From Dugong dugon (Eukaryota > Chordata > Mammalia > Sirenia > Dugongidae), in the NCBI GenBank assembly GCA_030035585.1, contig CM057476.1:23358501-23422500 (forward strand): a DNA stretch of 64,000 nucleotides. The letters run 5' to 3'. Below the pieces are notes generated by a model. That model searched no databases and had not been told where the DNA came from. It worked only from the letters and a program-made list of their open reading frames with translations. Shown here piece by piece: positions 22,371 through 31,834 of the stretch (positions are counted from its first letter, which is position 1; every line of letters begins with the position of its first letter). A program made the position numbers and the translations under genes.

Positions 22371-22605
22371 ACCGTTGGGAAGGCTATTGCTGTCTGGGCT
22401 TGGGGCAGGATGTGGGGAAAGCTAGATGGGGTTTAACAAGCCCCTCTTTTTTCTTTCCATCTCCAAAAAGGTCGCCACCCTGGCCAGCACCCCCAGCTCA
22501 GGTCAGTGCAGCCACTACTGATATCTGTAGGGATTCTGCCCACTTCTCCCACCTCAGGCCACACCCTCCTTCCTGGGTCCCCAGAGGTGGGAGGGGATAA
22601 CTTAC

Positions 22606-22775
22606 ATAGGCAACAAAGAGGGCGTTGGCACTACTGTTGAGCTGTTCCAGTTGGTTCTTGACCTGGGTCATGATGTTGCTGGAACATGGGTGGTCCATGA
22701 TGCAGGTGGCCTTGTCAGGAGTGGGGCTCCCTGCCCCATGTTCCCAGTGCAGAACAAGCAGCAGTGACAGGATTG
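22606..22775 (-). pseudogene. LIF: LIF duplicate, coding exon 2
   Basis: The acceptor CCCAG precedes CA ATC CTG, in the phase expected after an exon 1 ending in one base of a Gly/Ala codon. The product reads [16 protein letters not shown] (hydrophobic signal core), then [25 protein letters not shown] and AY at the GTAAGT donor. The frame is intact. An upstream in-frame ATG at 22,798-22,800 lies in the intron and would add MAAFGRLP if the intron were retained. Confidence 0.9.
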
Positions 22776-22785
22776 CTGGGAGTCG

Positions 22786-23335
22786 GCCAAAAGCTGCCAT
22801 GATCAGGATGGTGGGGATGGCAGTTCAAGGCTCAGGTCACTCTGGATGCACTGCGTCTCCACCTACAGTTCTATTGCCACTGTCTCTGTCTCCCTCTCCT
22901 CTACCTTGCTATCCCTGCTTCTCTCCACCTGCTTATATCTCCCAGCACGACACAAGCTGTGCCCACCTACTGACTGGAACCTGGCTCTAGGGTGACACCC
23001 AATCATCTAAGCCTTTCCCTCAGTAAGGCAAAAGCGCCTTGGCCTCTTGGCCTTCTGACTTGAGGGTACCACTCCCCATCTTAATGGAATAGGACATTCC
23101 TATCTGTCCGTCTCCTGAGATAGCTCAGATTCCTAAGCATTTCTTCATGTACATCTGCCTAGAGCAACCCAAATCTCTCAGTCTGGGCTCTCACTGGGAC
23201 CACGGACGATCCTTCGCTGACCCTGTTCATCCTCCCAAACATGCCACCTGTTTTTGGTTCCCCAGGCCAATTGCCCCCTGATTTCCCATCTCCTTCGTCT
23301 ATGTCCTTCCCCAAATATGGCCAACCTCCCTACCT
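22786..23335. other. Region upstream of LIF exon 2 (intron 1 equivalent)
   Basis: Unique sequence on the 5' side of LIF exon 2. I looked on the - strand for an ATGAAGGTCTTGGCGGCAGG-like exon 1 here and up to about 27 kb and saw none. This agrees with LIF duplicates that start inside intron 1. Confidence 0.5.
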
Positions 23336-23562
23336 TTGTTTTTGTTGTTGTTGCCAGTTGTTGTCATCGAGTCAGTTTTGAATCATGGTGACCCATGTGT
23401 GTCAGAGCAGAATTGTGCTCATTGGGTTTGCAATGACTGATTTTTCAGAAGTAGATCACCAGGCCTTTCTTCCGAGGACCATCTGGGTAGGCTCAAACCT
23501 CCAACCTTTTGGTTAGCAGCTGAGCACATTAACCGTTGCACCACCCAAGATCTCCCCTTCTG
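23336..23562 (-). repeat. AfroSINE-type SINE
   Basis: TTGTTGTTGTTGCCAGTTGT tail, then GTCATCGAGTCAGTTTTGAA, AGAAGTAGATCACCAGGCCT and the head at the right end, CCGTTGCACCACCCAAGATC. Confidence 0.87.
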
Positions 23563-23734
23563 CCTAGTATTTGAATTTAGGGCAGAGGTGACACAGAATG
23601 TTCTGTTTCTTCTACCACGAACACTGAGCTCCCTGGGCACAAAGCCTGGCACATGGGGGGTCTTCCCAGGCTTGACCAGGTGAGCGGACAGATGACGGAG
23701 AGAACGTGAAAATGAGTGAACATGAGCAGCATCT

Positions 23735-23878
23735 CTCACCAGCTGAGTGATGTCAGGATGGTCCCTTAGCCTCCCAGGGCCTCAGTTTCCTCATCTGTAA
23801 ACGGAGACAGTCACCTGACCCCACCTTCACAGAGTGGCTGGGAGAAGCTTAGATGGGTGAGAAAACACCTTGTAAACT
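23735..23878 (+). repeat. MIR SINE
   Basis: CACCAGCTGAGTGATGTCAG, CTCCCAGGGCCTCAGTTTCC, TCATCTGTAAACGGAGACAG and AAACTGTAAAGTGCAGGACC. Confidence 0.75.
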
Positions 23879-25209
23879 GTAAAGTGCAGGACCCGCACAG
23901 ACCGTGGGCTTGTGTATCTGGCGGGGTACTTGATGGTTTTGGGAGTCCCCCTGTCCTATTGAGTCCTCCTGAGAGCCCGGATGGAGAAGGCCCAGCTGGG
24001 GACCGGGGCTGCCCTGACACCTCCACCACATGGACAGGAGGCCTCTCTGTCAGGTCTCCTACCAGCCTGGATTCAGGACACCTGAGGCAGAGGAGGAATC
24101 AGCTGTGAGGGTGGTCCTTCCTGCTCCCCCTTCCCAACCAGCTTGGCCTGTGGCCTTGGATCCGAGCTGTCAGAATCCTGCAGGCACAGGGAGAGAGTGG
24201 TCCTTCCCCTGCAAGAGCGTGCAGGTGTCTGGGATTCACTTGGCTTTGTCCATCTCCCCCGGGGTGGGTGGACTGGGTCCTGCTCTCAGAACAGAAGCTC
24301 CCTGCTCACGGGATCCTTCCAGCAACCTTGTGAAGGAGATAGACCAGTGGTCATCATTATTACTCTCGCAATTACACTGATAAGAGAGCTGAGCTCACCC
24401 GAGAGGGACAGCTGCTCATGGTCACAGGACAGGATAGAGGAGAGCCAGGGTGAGGACCTGGGCACCCGGGCAGTGCCCCTTCCTCCTGCTGAGTGAGTGT
24501 TCTTGCCTCCTGTTTGGAGGGTGACCCAGTCACCTATTCTCAGTCCTTTGTTCTCTCTGGCCCAAGGGAGGGCAGACAACAGAACTGCTGCCCTCTCCTC
24601 GGGACCAGAGAATTCCCCAGATACAGCGAGAGCAAGAACCTGGGGCAGAGTGCTGGGGGGCCCTTCTGCCCTGCAGGTGGGCATTTGGGCTCTGTCATTA
24701 TCCTCCCTTTCTGGCCTAGGCATTTGTTTTGTTTTCTCTAGTTTCCTAGTAAAGGGTTTTTTGCAGAACTTCAACAGTGTCTCAGATGAGTGGAGGGGAC
24801 ACCAAGGAAAACCGGATGTGGCTGGCCTTAACGTGGTAGGCGAATTAGTATGGCAGGTATGGCTGGTGCCCTAGATGCTGGTTGGTTGGGGGTGCAGGTG
24901 GGGCACCAATGAGCAGTTTCTATTGGCCGTTGCAGTTTCTATTGCCAGCTGTGAGAAATCATTCAGAAATTTCAAACTAATTCCACAGGTAAGAGGCAGG
25001 CTGTGGGTTTAGCCAGCCAGGCAGGGAGGGGCCAAGACACTGGAACTCACATTGGGGAAAAGGAGTCAGAAACAGCTGGGGGTCGGGCTCCAGTCCCTGC
25101 CCAGTGGCCTCTCCCTTCCCAAGCAGCTGCCTGTGCTGCTGTGGTGATTTGCATTTGGGGGAAAGTTCTAGACTGGTTAGGAGTAATGGACGGAGGGGCT
25201 ACAGGGCAG
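23879..25209. other. Intergenic, gene not recognised
   Basis: GC-rich DNA with overlapping open frames on both strands up to 162 codons, none with a known family motif or paired splice sites. At 24,905-24,950 two ATTGG/CCAAT-like motifs lie close together. Confidence 0.4.
24290..24445 (-). repeat. MIR SINE (reverse)
   Basis: AACCTTGTGAAGGAGATAGA, ATTACACTGATAAGAGAGCT and TGGTCACAGGACAG. Diverged reverse MIR. Confidence 0.55.
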
Positions 25210-25292
25210 CGTTTTCAGACTTCAGTGTGCACACGGATCCCTGGGACCTTACTAAAAGGCTGACTCCCATTCAGCAGGTCTGTGGGTGGGGC
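25205..25292 (+). repeat. MER5-type fragment
   Basis: TTTTCAGACTTCAGTGTGCA, GGGACCTTACTAAAAGGCTG, CCATTCAGCAGGTCTGTGGG and GTGGGGCC. A SINE follows directly. Confidence 0.65.
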
Positions 25293-25500
25293 CGAGTCTC
25301 TGGGTGGTACAAATGGGTAAAGTGCTTGGTTGCTAAAGGAAATGTTGGAGGTTTGAGTCCTCTCAGAGGTACTTTGAAAAAAAAGCCTGGTGATCTAGTT
25401 CTGAAAAATCAGCCATTGAAAACCCCATGGAGGACAGTTCTACTCTGACACACACCGGGTCGCCATGAGTCGGAGCTGACTCGATGGAAACTGGTTCTAT
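25293..25500 (+). repeat. AfroSINE-type SINE
   Basis: GAGTCTCTGGGTGGTACAAA, GGAGGTTTGAGTCCTCTCAG, AAATCAGCCATTGAAAACCC and GGTCGCCATGAGTCGGAGCT. It is inserted in MER5-type sequence. Confidence 0.88.
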
Positions 25501-26190
25501 GCCGAGGGGGAATTCATTTATTTACACTAAATAACCACATGTTCAGAAATAAATATTAATGTCAAAGTGGAAATGAGATGTATTTGTTTCCTTTTAAACA
25601 GCATGTAAGGCTTACAACAGAATGCACACGATAAAAATACTGATAAAATAGATCAAGGGAATCAGAATCAGAGAAAACATAAGCAGACCGATGAAATCAA
25701 CATCACAGAAATAAAATAAATAAATGCTTCAGCTCACACGGGGCCACATAGTTACCATGGCCAAGCTTCAAATCTGGCTCCGAGACTCCTGGCAGCAAAA
25801 GGAAAAAGGGCAATAGGATGTGTTATGTGCTTCTTACGATTTAAAAGGAGGAGGCTTTCCCAAACCTTACGGGAAGCAGAGCCCATCCTGAGCCTGGGTC
25901 TAAAGGAAATTTCTTTTGAGATCCCTGGGTGGGAGAGTGTGAGGGGTGAGAGATGGTTGACTTCCCGCTCAAGGTCGCATTTTCCATTGGGTATTACAGC
26001 CTGAACTTGCTGTGGTCTTTGCAAAAGTTGGTGTCCAATGTCAAATGCAGCCCAATGAAGGGGATTCTACAAGAGGCCAGTGTGACCCAGCACTAAGTGG
26101 GGCTTTAGCCCAATCCAAGGGGAGTCTGTTGAGTCCTAGGGTGGGGCAGGGACTGAACATGCCTTGGAAGCTTCTCACTGCCCCCAGGGT
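25501..26190. other. Intergenic, no gene recognised
   Basis: An AT-rich segment followed by unique DNA. The 90-codon - strand frame at 25,752-26,024 shows no family motif. Confidence 0.4.
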
Positions 26191-26562
26191 TATTTTCTTT
26201 GCTTTTTTTTTTTAAAAAAAAAATTGTGTTAAAAGTATATATAACTAAATATTTGCCATTTCAACATTTTTTACCTTCACAATTCAGTGACATTAATTAT
26301 CATATTGTGCAACCATCACCAGTATCCATTTGCAAATTTTTCCATCACCCTTAAAAACTCAGTGCCCCCTCAACAATGACTCCCCCTTTCCTTCTCCCTC
26401 CCACTCCTAGTAACCACTAATAAGTTTTGGTGGTTATTTGCCAATTCTAGGTATTTCATATAAGTGCAATCATACAATATTTGTCCTTTTGTGACTGTTT
26501 TTTTTTACTCAGCATAATGTTTTCAAGGTTCATACATGTTGCAGCATTTATCAGAACTTGTT
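26191..26562 (-). mobile_element. Older L1 3' end, left part
   Basis: On + the order is CATTTCAACATTTTTTACCT, CAACCATCACCAGTATCCAT, CTCCTAGTAACCACTAATAA and TACAATATTTGTCCTTTTGT, a reversed old L1 3' end. It is interrupted at 26,563 by RTE and SINE sequence and resumes at about 27,790-27,960 (GCTGAATAATATTCCAGTGT). Confidence 0.8.
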
Positions 26563-27560
26563 ACCGTTAGGTGCCATCGAGTCAGTTCCAACTCATAGTG
26601 ACCGTACGTATTACAGAAGGAAACATTGCCCAGTCCTGCGCCATCCTCACAATCATTGTTATCTTGAGCCCATTGTTGCAGCCACTGTGTCAGTCCATCT
26701 CATTGAAGGTCTTCCTCATTCTCACTGATCCTCTACTTTGCCAAGCATGATGTTCTTCTCCGGGGACCGATCCCTCCTGATAACATGTTCAAAGTCTCGC
26801 CATCCTTGCTTCCAAGGAAAATTCTGGCTGTACTTCTTCCAAGAGAGATTTGTTCGTTCTTTTGGCAGTCCATGGTATATTCAATATTCTTCTCCAACAC
26901 CATAATTCAAATGCATCGATTCTTCTTTGGTCTTCCTTATTCACAGTTCAGCTTTTGCATGCATGTAAGGCAATTGAAAACACCATGGCTTGGGTCCAAA
27001 AAAAAAAAAAAAAGAAAAACTAAACCAGTTGCTGTTGGGTGCATTACAACTCATAGCAACCCTATAGGATGAAGTAGAACCGCCCCATAGGGTTTCCAAG
27101 GAGCACCTGGTAGATTTGAACTGCTGACCTTTTTGTTAGCAGCCATATATCTTAACCACTACACCACCAGGATTTCCTGCCTTGGGTCAGGCACACCTTA
27201 TTCTTCAAGGTGACATCTTTGCTTTTGAACACTTTAAAGAGATCTTTTGTAGCAGATTTGCCCAATGCAATGCGCCCTTTGATTTCTTGAATGCTGCTTC
27301 CACGGGTGTTGATTGTGGATCCGAGTAAATGAAATCCTTGACAACTTCAGTCTTTTCTCTGTTTCTCTTGATGTTGCTTATTGGTCCAGTTGTGAGGATT
27401 TTTGTTTTCTTTATGTTGAGGTGTAATCCATACTGAAAGCTGTAGCCTTTGATCCTCATCAGTAAGTACTTCAAGTCCCCTTCACTTTCAGAAAGCAAGG
27501 TTGTGTCATCTGAATAATGAAGTAGTTAATGAGGCTTCCTCCAATCCTGATGCCCCGTTC
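26563..27560 (-). mobile_element. RTE-clade LINE nested in L1
   Basis: The + strand shows CCGTTAGGTGCCATCGAGTC (RTE 3' end), then GCCAAGCATGATGTTCTTCT and GTAAGGCAATTGAAAACACC. After a SINE (27,000-27,180) it resumes with CTTCAAGGTGACATCTTTGC and TTTATGTTGAGGTGTAATCC. On the - strand it reads LSESEGDLKYLLMRIKGYSF and YGLHLNIKKTKILTTGPISN. Stops and frameshifts are present. The part from about 26,735 is duplicated in inverted orientation near 57.5-58.5 kb. Confidence 0.88.
27000..27180 (-). repeat. AfroSINE-type SINE in RTE
   Basis: An A-rich run, then CAGTTGCTGTTGGGTGCATT, CCCCATAGGGTTTCCAAGGA and TTAACCACTACACCACCAGG. It splits the RTE copy. The partner in the inverted arm is at 58,083-58,255. 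Confidence 0.88.
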
Positions 27561-27785
27561 TATCAGACAATGTTCCACTGCTATTCAAAAGGTTTTCACT
27601 GGCTAATTCTTTTCAGAAGTAGACTGCCAGGTCCTTCTTCCTAGTCTGTCTTAGTCTGGAAGCTCAGCTGAAACCTGTCCACCATGGGTGACTCTGCTGG
27701 TATTTGAATACCGGTGGCATAGCTTCCAGCATCACAGCAACACGCAAGCCCCCACAGTACAACAAACTGACAGACACGTGGGGAT
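27560..27785 (-). repeat. Second afrotherian SINE-like unit
   Basis: It contains AGAAGTAGACTGCCAGGTCC, CTAGTCTGTCTTAGTCTGGA, ACCGGTGGCATAGCTTCCAG and the end motif CCCCCACAGTACAACAAACT. The inverted partner is at about 57,485-57,710. Confidence 0.6.
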
Positions 27786-28182
27786 ATCAGAACTTAACTT
27801 CTCCTTATGGCTGAATAATATTCCAGTGTGTGTCTATGCCACATGTTGTTTATCCATCCATGTGCCGATGGATGTTTAAGTTGTTCCTAACTTTAGGCTA
27901 CTGTGAATAGTGTGGCAATGAATGTTGGTGTACGAGTTACCCCCAGGGTTTTACAACCTTTTTACTGATGTCTAATATACTTACAAAATGTACATCGGAT
28001 GACTTCCACCCTCTTAGAAGATTCTATGAGGGCTGGAGCAAGCAGGGAACACATGAAGGATGGCGTCGGGGGATTAGGCTTGGGGAGTGAGTGGGCTTTG
28101 AGTCTTTGTGCCTGCCTCATTCCCTGGCCACTGGTCTGGAGTCCAAACAGAAAGCGTTTACAGGCCACTGGCTTCAGAATCA

Positions 28183-28392
28183 GCAGAGCCCTGGTTGTGC
28201 AGTTGTTAAGTACTTGGCTACTAACTAAAAGGTCGGTGATTCAATCCCACCAGCCGCTCCATGGCAGAAAGATGTGGCAGTCTGCTGCCGTAAAGATTAC
28301 TGCCTTGGAAACCCTATAGGGCAGGTCTACTCTGTCCTAAAAAGGGTTGCCATGAGTTGGAATCAACTCGATGGCAACGAGTTTTGGTTTTT
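28183..28392 (+). repeat. AfroSINE-type SINE
   Basis: GAGCCCTGGTTGTGCAGTTG, GTCGGTGATTCAATCCCACC, AAAGATTACTGCCTTGGAAA and GCCATGAGTTGGAATCAACT. Its inverted partner is at 56,870-57,080. Confidence 0.9.
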
Positions 28393-29262
28393 GGCTTTGG
28401 TGTCGAGGACAGTTCCCACACTGCCACCCACCCTACTGGAGGACCCCACCTGCTCAGCCTGCCTCTGTTCCTTTAACTTGGGGTAGCAGCACCTTACTCC
28501 GGCCTCACTTAAGAAACCAAATATTTCAAATATGAAGACGTGGTCAAGGCCTGCCCACTCCATCTGATCCTCAGTGATCAGTGACCGGGGTGAAGAGAAG
28601 GTCTAGCTCCTGCCCAGATGGTCAATGAATCAAAGCCAGAAAGGTCTCTACCTGTCAGCAGGCTTTCTCCCTGGCCCCGTTCACAAAGTCCCCACCCTCC
28701 ACCCCCACAGGCGGCAGGCAGCCCTCGCAGCTACCTAAAAGGACCATTCTCTGCAGAGGAACATGCTGCATGTGGGGCCCCCATGGTAGCTGTGGGTGTG
28801 GGACTCTTTTCCTCCTCAGCTTGCTCTTCTTGTCCTGTCTTGGGAAGGGGCATCACATACATTGCCCACTGTAGTGAGTTGAATGGTGGCTGCCCAGAAG
28901 ATATGTCCAGAATACACTAGGCTTGAAGGCTAAAGACCATAGACTTGGGGGACATCTATGTCAATTGGCATAACGTAGTGTCTAAAAACAATGTTCTACA
29001 TCCAACTTTGGTGAGAAACCCCAAGGGTATGGACCCCAGACACCCTTTTAACTCAGTACTGAAGTCACTCCTGAGGTTCAACCTTCAGCCAAAGATTAAA
29101 GAGGCAAACAAAACAAAACGAGACTAAATGGGTACACCAGCCCAGGGGAAGGATGAGAAGGCAAGAGAAGACAGGAAAGGTGGTAATGGGCAACTCAAGT
29201 TAGAGAAGGGGAGAATGCTGACATCTTGTGGGGTTGGCAACCAATGTCAGTCACAAAACAAT

Positions 29263-29751
29263 AACCCATAACCTGTTGCCATCCAGTCAATTCCGACTCA
29301 TAGCAACCCTACAGGAACTGTCCTATAGGGTTTCCAAGGAACAGCTGGTAGATTCAAACTGCTGACCTTTTTTTTTTTTTTTTAAAAAGGTGAAGGTTTA
29401 CAGAACAAATAGTTTCTCAGTAAACAGTCAGTAGACATATTGGTTTATGACATTGGTTAACAACCCCAGGACGTGTCAACATTCTCCCTTCTTGACCATG
29501 AAGGACTTTTTTTTTTTTTTTAGTGAAAATATACATCGCCAAAGATACACCATTTCAAAAATTTCTGCATGTACAATTCAGTGACATCAATTACTTTCTT
29601 CCAGTTGTGCTGCTTTTCTCACTGTCCTTTTCCAGATTATTCCATCACCATTGTCTTCAACTCATTGTCCCTTAGGCTTCCCATCAAACCAGTAAACTGC
29701 TGACCTTTTGGTTAGCAGCCAGGCTCTTAACCAGTCCACCACTAGGGCTTC
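29263..29751 (-). repeat. AfroSINE-type SINE interrupted by L1
   Basis: The left part has CCTGTTGCCATCCAGTCAAT and CCTATAGGGTTTCCAAGGAA. The right part has TTTTGGTTAGCAGCCAGGCT and CCACCACTAGGGCTTCC. It is flanked by CACAAAACAAT at 29,252-29,262 and 29,752-29,762. Confidence 0.88.
29372..29693 (-). mobile_element. L1 3' end insertion private to left arm
   Basis: It is bounded by the target duplication AAACTGCTGACCTTTT (29,356-29,371 and 29,694-29,709). On the - strand an older-type module (AGAAAAGCAGCACAACTGG to CACT plus an A run) precedes a young L1 3' tail. The SINE in the right arm (55,884-56,036) lacks this insertion. Confidence 0.85.
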
Positions 29752-30224
29752 CACAAAACAATGTGTGTATTAATTGTTTACTGAGAAACTAATTTGCTCT
29801 GTCAACCTTCATCTAAAGTACAATAAAAAGAAACAAAAAGAGTCTTTGCAGATGTAGTTAAGTTAATGATCTCAAGATAAGATCTCCCTAGATTATCTAT
29901 TGAGCCCTAACTGCAATGACAATTATCCTTAAAAGAGATGCCCAGAGGAGAAGCGTGGGGAGAAGAGGAGAAGGCCGTGTGAAGACAGGCAGAGATTGGA
30001 ATGATGTGGCCACAGCCCAGGAAGCCTGGAGCCACCAGAAGCTGGAAGAGGCAAGGGATGGATTCTCCCCCGGAGTCTTCAGAGGGAGTGTGTCCTTACT
30101 CACCGCTTGATTTCAGACATCTAGCCTCTGGAAGTGTGAGAAGATAAATCTCTGTGGTTCTAAGCCAACCAGTTTATGGTCATTTGTTAGGTGGTCCTAG
30201 AACACTAGTATCTGTCATCCGTAT

Positions 30225-30480
30225 CAGGTGTGTCCAAATCAACGTCTACATGGCCTGAAGCTGTCCCCTCCTCTCTCCTCCCTGCCCCAGGCTGTCATTA
30301 CTTCTTTCCTGGACTAGTGCAACAGCCTCCAGACTGTCTCCCTGCCTTCAGCTCATCCCCTTCCATTCGGGCCAAACCTCCTCCTCATTCCAGAAGTTTT
30401 CACAACTCCTGGTCAAATTGCTGAAAGGGTAAGACCACCCGCTTTCTGTGGACCACAATCTAGTTCCCAAATTCAAGCCT
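30225..30480 (+). repeat. L2-like sequence
   Basis: CCTGGACTAGTGCAACAGCC, CCAGACTGTCTCCCTGCCTT and TTCCAGAAGTTTTCACAACT have the character of LINE2 3' sequence. Duplicated in the right arm. Confidence 0.5.
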
Positions 30481-30596
30481 GACTTGATGGAACCCCACTC
30501 AGAGGGGCCCCACGCTTGGTTTAATGCTCTGCGGTTGCCATCTTGAAATTCTGAATTGTTTTTGGAAAAGGAGCCTGCATTTTCGTTTTGCACTGG

Positions 30597-30813
30597 TTGA
30601 AACCAGTTGCCATGCAGTCAACTCCAACTCAGGGTGACTCCATGTATGCCAGAATAGAAGAACAGAACTGTGCTCCATAGGATTGTCTATGGTTGGTTTC
30701 TCAGAAGTAGATCTGCAGGTCTTTCTTCTGAGGTGCCTCTGGGGGGACTTGAACCTCCAACCTTTCAGTTAGAAGCCGAGTGCATTAACCATTTGCACCA
30801 TTCAAGGACTGAT
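30597..30813 (-). repeat. AfroSINE-type SINE
   Basis: AACCAGTTGCCATGCAGTCA, CATAGGATTGTCTATGGTTG, GAACCTCCAACCTTTCAGTT and ATTTGCACCATTCAAGGACT. Inverted partner at 54,825-55,042. Confidence 0.88.
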
Positions 30814-30821
30814 TTTGCACC

Positions 30822-31034
30822 AAAACAAACAAACCCATTGCTGTTGAGTTGAATTGATTCTGACTCATGGTGACCCCATGAGTGACAGAGTAGAACTGCT
30901 CCATTGGGTTTTCTTGGCATCTTTAGAGAAGCAGATCATCAGGCCTTTCCTCTGCAGCTCTGCTGGGTGCATTTCAACCTCCAACCTTAAGACCTGTAGT
31001 CACGCATAAACCATTTGTATCACACAGGGGCCTT
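30822..31034 (-). repeat. AfroSINE-type SINE
   Basis: CAAACCCATTGCTGTTGAGT, TGACTCATGGTGACCCCATG, GGGTTTTCTTGGCATCTTTA and ACCATTTGTATCACACAGGG. Inverted partner at 54,598-54,812. Confidence 0.88.
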
Positions 31035-31129
31035 TGTTATGTACCAGGTCCTGCAAATCATTTAGCCGCCCTGCTCAACTCAACCTTCTCAGCTTGCCTA
31101 CTCCCACACCCCTTCCCTCAGCCTTGGCA

Positions 31130-31398
31130 GTAGCTTGGAGGTCTGTTAAATGTCACGTTCTCTCACCTCTCCATGCCTTTGCAGAGGCATTTTCTCCTTT
31201 ACGTGAAAAATTCTGTTCCTTCAAGACCCAGCTCAAATGTTTCTTCCATGAAGTCTTTCTTGAGTCCTTCAGGTTTGACACTTAGGTTCATTTTAGCTCT
31301 GATTATATATTTGCTCAGGGCTCTAGCACTCACCAAGCCCTTCCTTTATATGATCATGTTTTATGAGAACAAAGACACCTACTGTTTATTGAAACACC
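31130..31398 (+). repeat. L2 LINE fragment
   Basis: CCTCTCCATGCCTTTGCAGA, CTTCAAGACCCAGCTCAAAT, TTCTTCCATGAAGTCTTTCT and GATCATGTTTTATGAGAACA, a typical LINE2 3' region. It starts just past the inverted-duplication breakpoint. Confidence 0.75.
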
Positions 31399-31409
31399 TA
31401 GTATGCACA

Positions 31410-31630
31410 GACGCGAGCCCTGGTGGCACAGAGATTAAAGCACTCAACTACTATCCAAAAGGTTAGCGGTTCGAACCCATCAGCCGCCTCTCAAGAGAAA
31501 GATGTGGCAATCTGCTTCCATAAAGATTACAGCCTTGGAAACCCTATGGGGCAGTTCTACTCTGTCCTACAGGATCACTATGAGTTGGAATCGACTCAAC
31601 AGCAGTGGGTTTGGGTTTTTGTTGTTGTTA
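31410..31630 (+). repeat. AfroSINE-type SINE
   Basis: GCGAGCCCTGGTGGCACAGA, AGCGGTTCGAACCCATCAGC, TAAAGATTACAGCCTTGGAA, ACTATGAGTTGGAATCGACT and a TTTTTGTTGTTG tail. Confidence 0.92.
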
Positions 31631-31834
31631 TTTTTGGTATTATGCACAGAGCACGGGTAGATGGCTTACCCAGGTAATGGGTAGAACCCAGACAGCCACG
31701 TCCGCATCCCTGGGAGCTCGCCCACCCCCCACCACTGAGCTGGGATCTGCATTTCAGTGCTGTCATCGGGATTCCTGTTCATTTGAGTCTGCGAAGCCCC
31801 GCAGCACGGCACCCGGCACAGAGGGCCAGGATTT

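Larger units (their letters stand above)
18000..22775 (-). pseudogene. LIF: LIF duplicate (exons 2 and 3, premature stop), probable pseudogene
   Basis: LIF is a secreted IL-6-family four-helix cytokine acting through LIFR and gp130. On the - strand, coding exon 2 is 22,606-22,775 and exon 3 is 21,217-21,627, joined by an intron with donor GTAAGT and acceptor CTCCTCAG. Exon 2 is 170 bases against 179 in human (three codons lost around SPTPDKATC). Exon 3 is 411 bases, equal to human. All six family cysteines are present ([21 protein letters not shown]). So are the LIFR-contact Phe and Lys in VFQKK, and four N-glycosylation sequons. A TGA at 21,460-21,462 replaces the residue after DDVMQ and removes roughly the last 80 residues; the frame is open after it to AQAF-TAG. 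No exon 1 (MKVLAA type) was found upstream. The intron shows a DNA-level copy, not a retrocopy. Paenungulates are known to carry many LIF copies; this one looks non-functional. Confidence 0.9.
28925..29833 (+). mobile_element. L1 3' UTR with nested SINE and second L1
   Basis: GGGGGACATCTATGTCAATT, AATGTTCTACATCCAACTTT and CTCAGTACTGAAGTCACTCC lead to the end CATCTAAAGTACAATAAAAA. A SINE (29,263-29,751) with flanking CACAAAACAAT duplications is inserted in it, and a second L1 piece lies inside that SINE. Confidence 0.88.
28865..30205 (+). repeat. Ancient repeat split by L1
   Basis: The piece CACTGTAGTGAGTTGAATGG (28,865) and the piece at 29,835-30,205 (GTCTTTGCAGATGTAGTTAA, CCACCAGAAGCTGGAAGAGG, GGATTCTCCCCCGGAGTCTT) are the two parts of one common old mammalian repeat. 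A relative lies at 51.76-52.23 kb. The family name is not assigned. Confidence 0.65.
26735..31120 (+). repeat. Inverted duplication, left arm (partner 54.51-58.53 kb)
   Basis: Every element in this stretch recurs in reverse order and orientation at 54,513-58,535. Among them are the RTE with its SINE, the unique DNA CTTCATGTGTTCCCTGCTTG type (28,050), the GCTACCTAAAAGGACC region (about 28,730), L1 and SINE, the old repeat (29.83-30.2), unique DNA (30.2-30.6) and two SINEs (30.6-31.03). The arm is 4.39 kb and includes a private 322-base L1 insertion; the partner is 4.02 kb. It carries no recognisable gene. Confidence 0.92.

Noticed and set aside
21217-22775. Calling this copy LIF6, the re-functionalised elephant gene
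   Set aside because: The in-frame TGA removes the C-terminal helices, and I cannot compare it with the other copies here. The safer call is an unnumbered LIF duplicate.
24286-24774. 162-codon - strand frame
   Set aside because: It overlaps a reverse MIR and other open frames on the + strand, with no motif. It is likely chance.
26150-26170. p53 half-site GAACATGCCT about 3.3 kb upstream of LIF exon 2
   Set aside because: Only one ten-base half-site fits RRRCWWGYYY and no second half-site is adjacent. Single half-sites are expected by chance in several kilobases, so no p53 response element is claimed.
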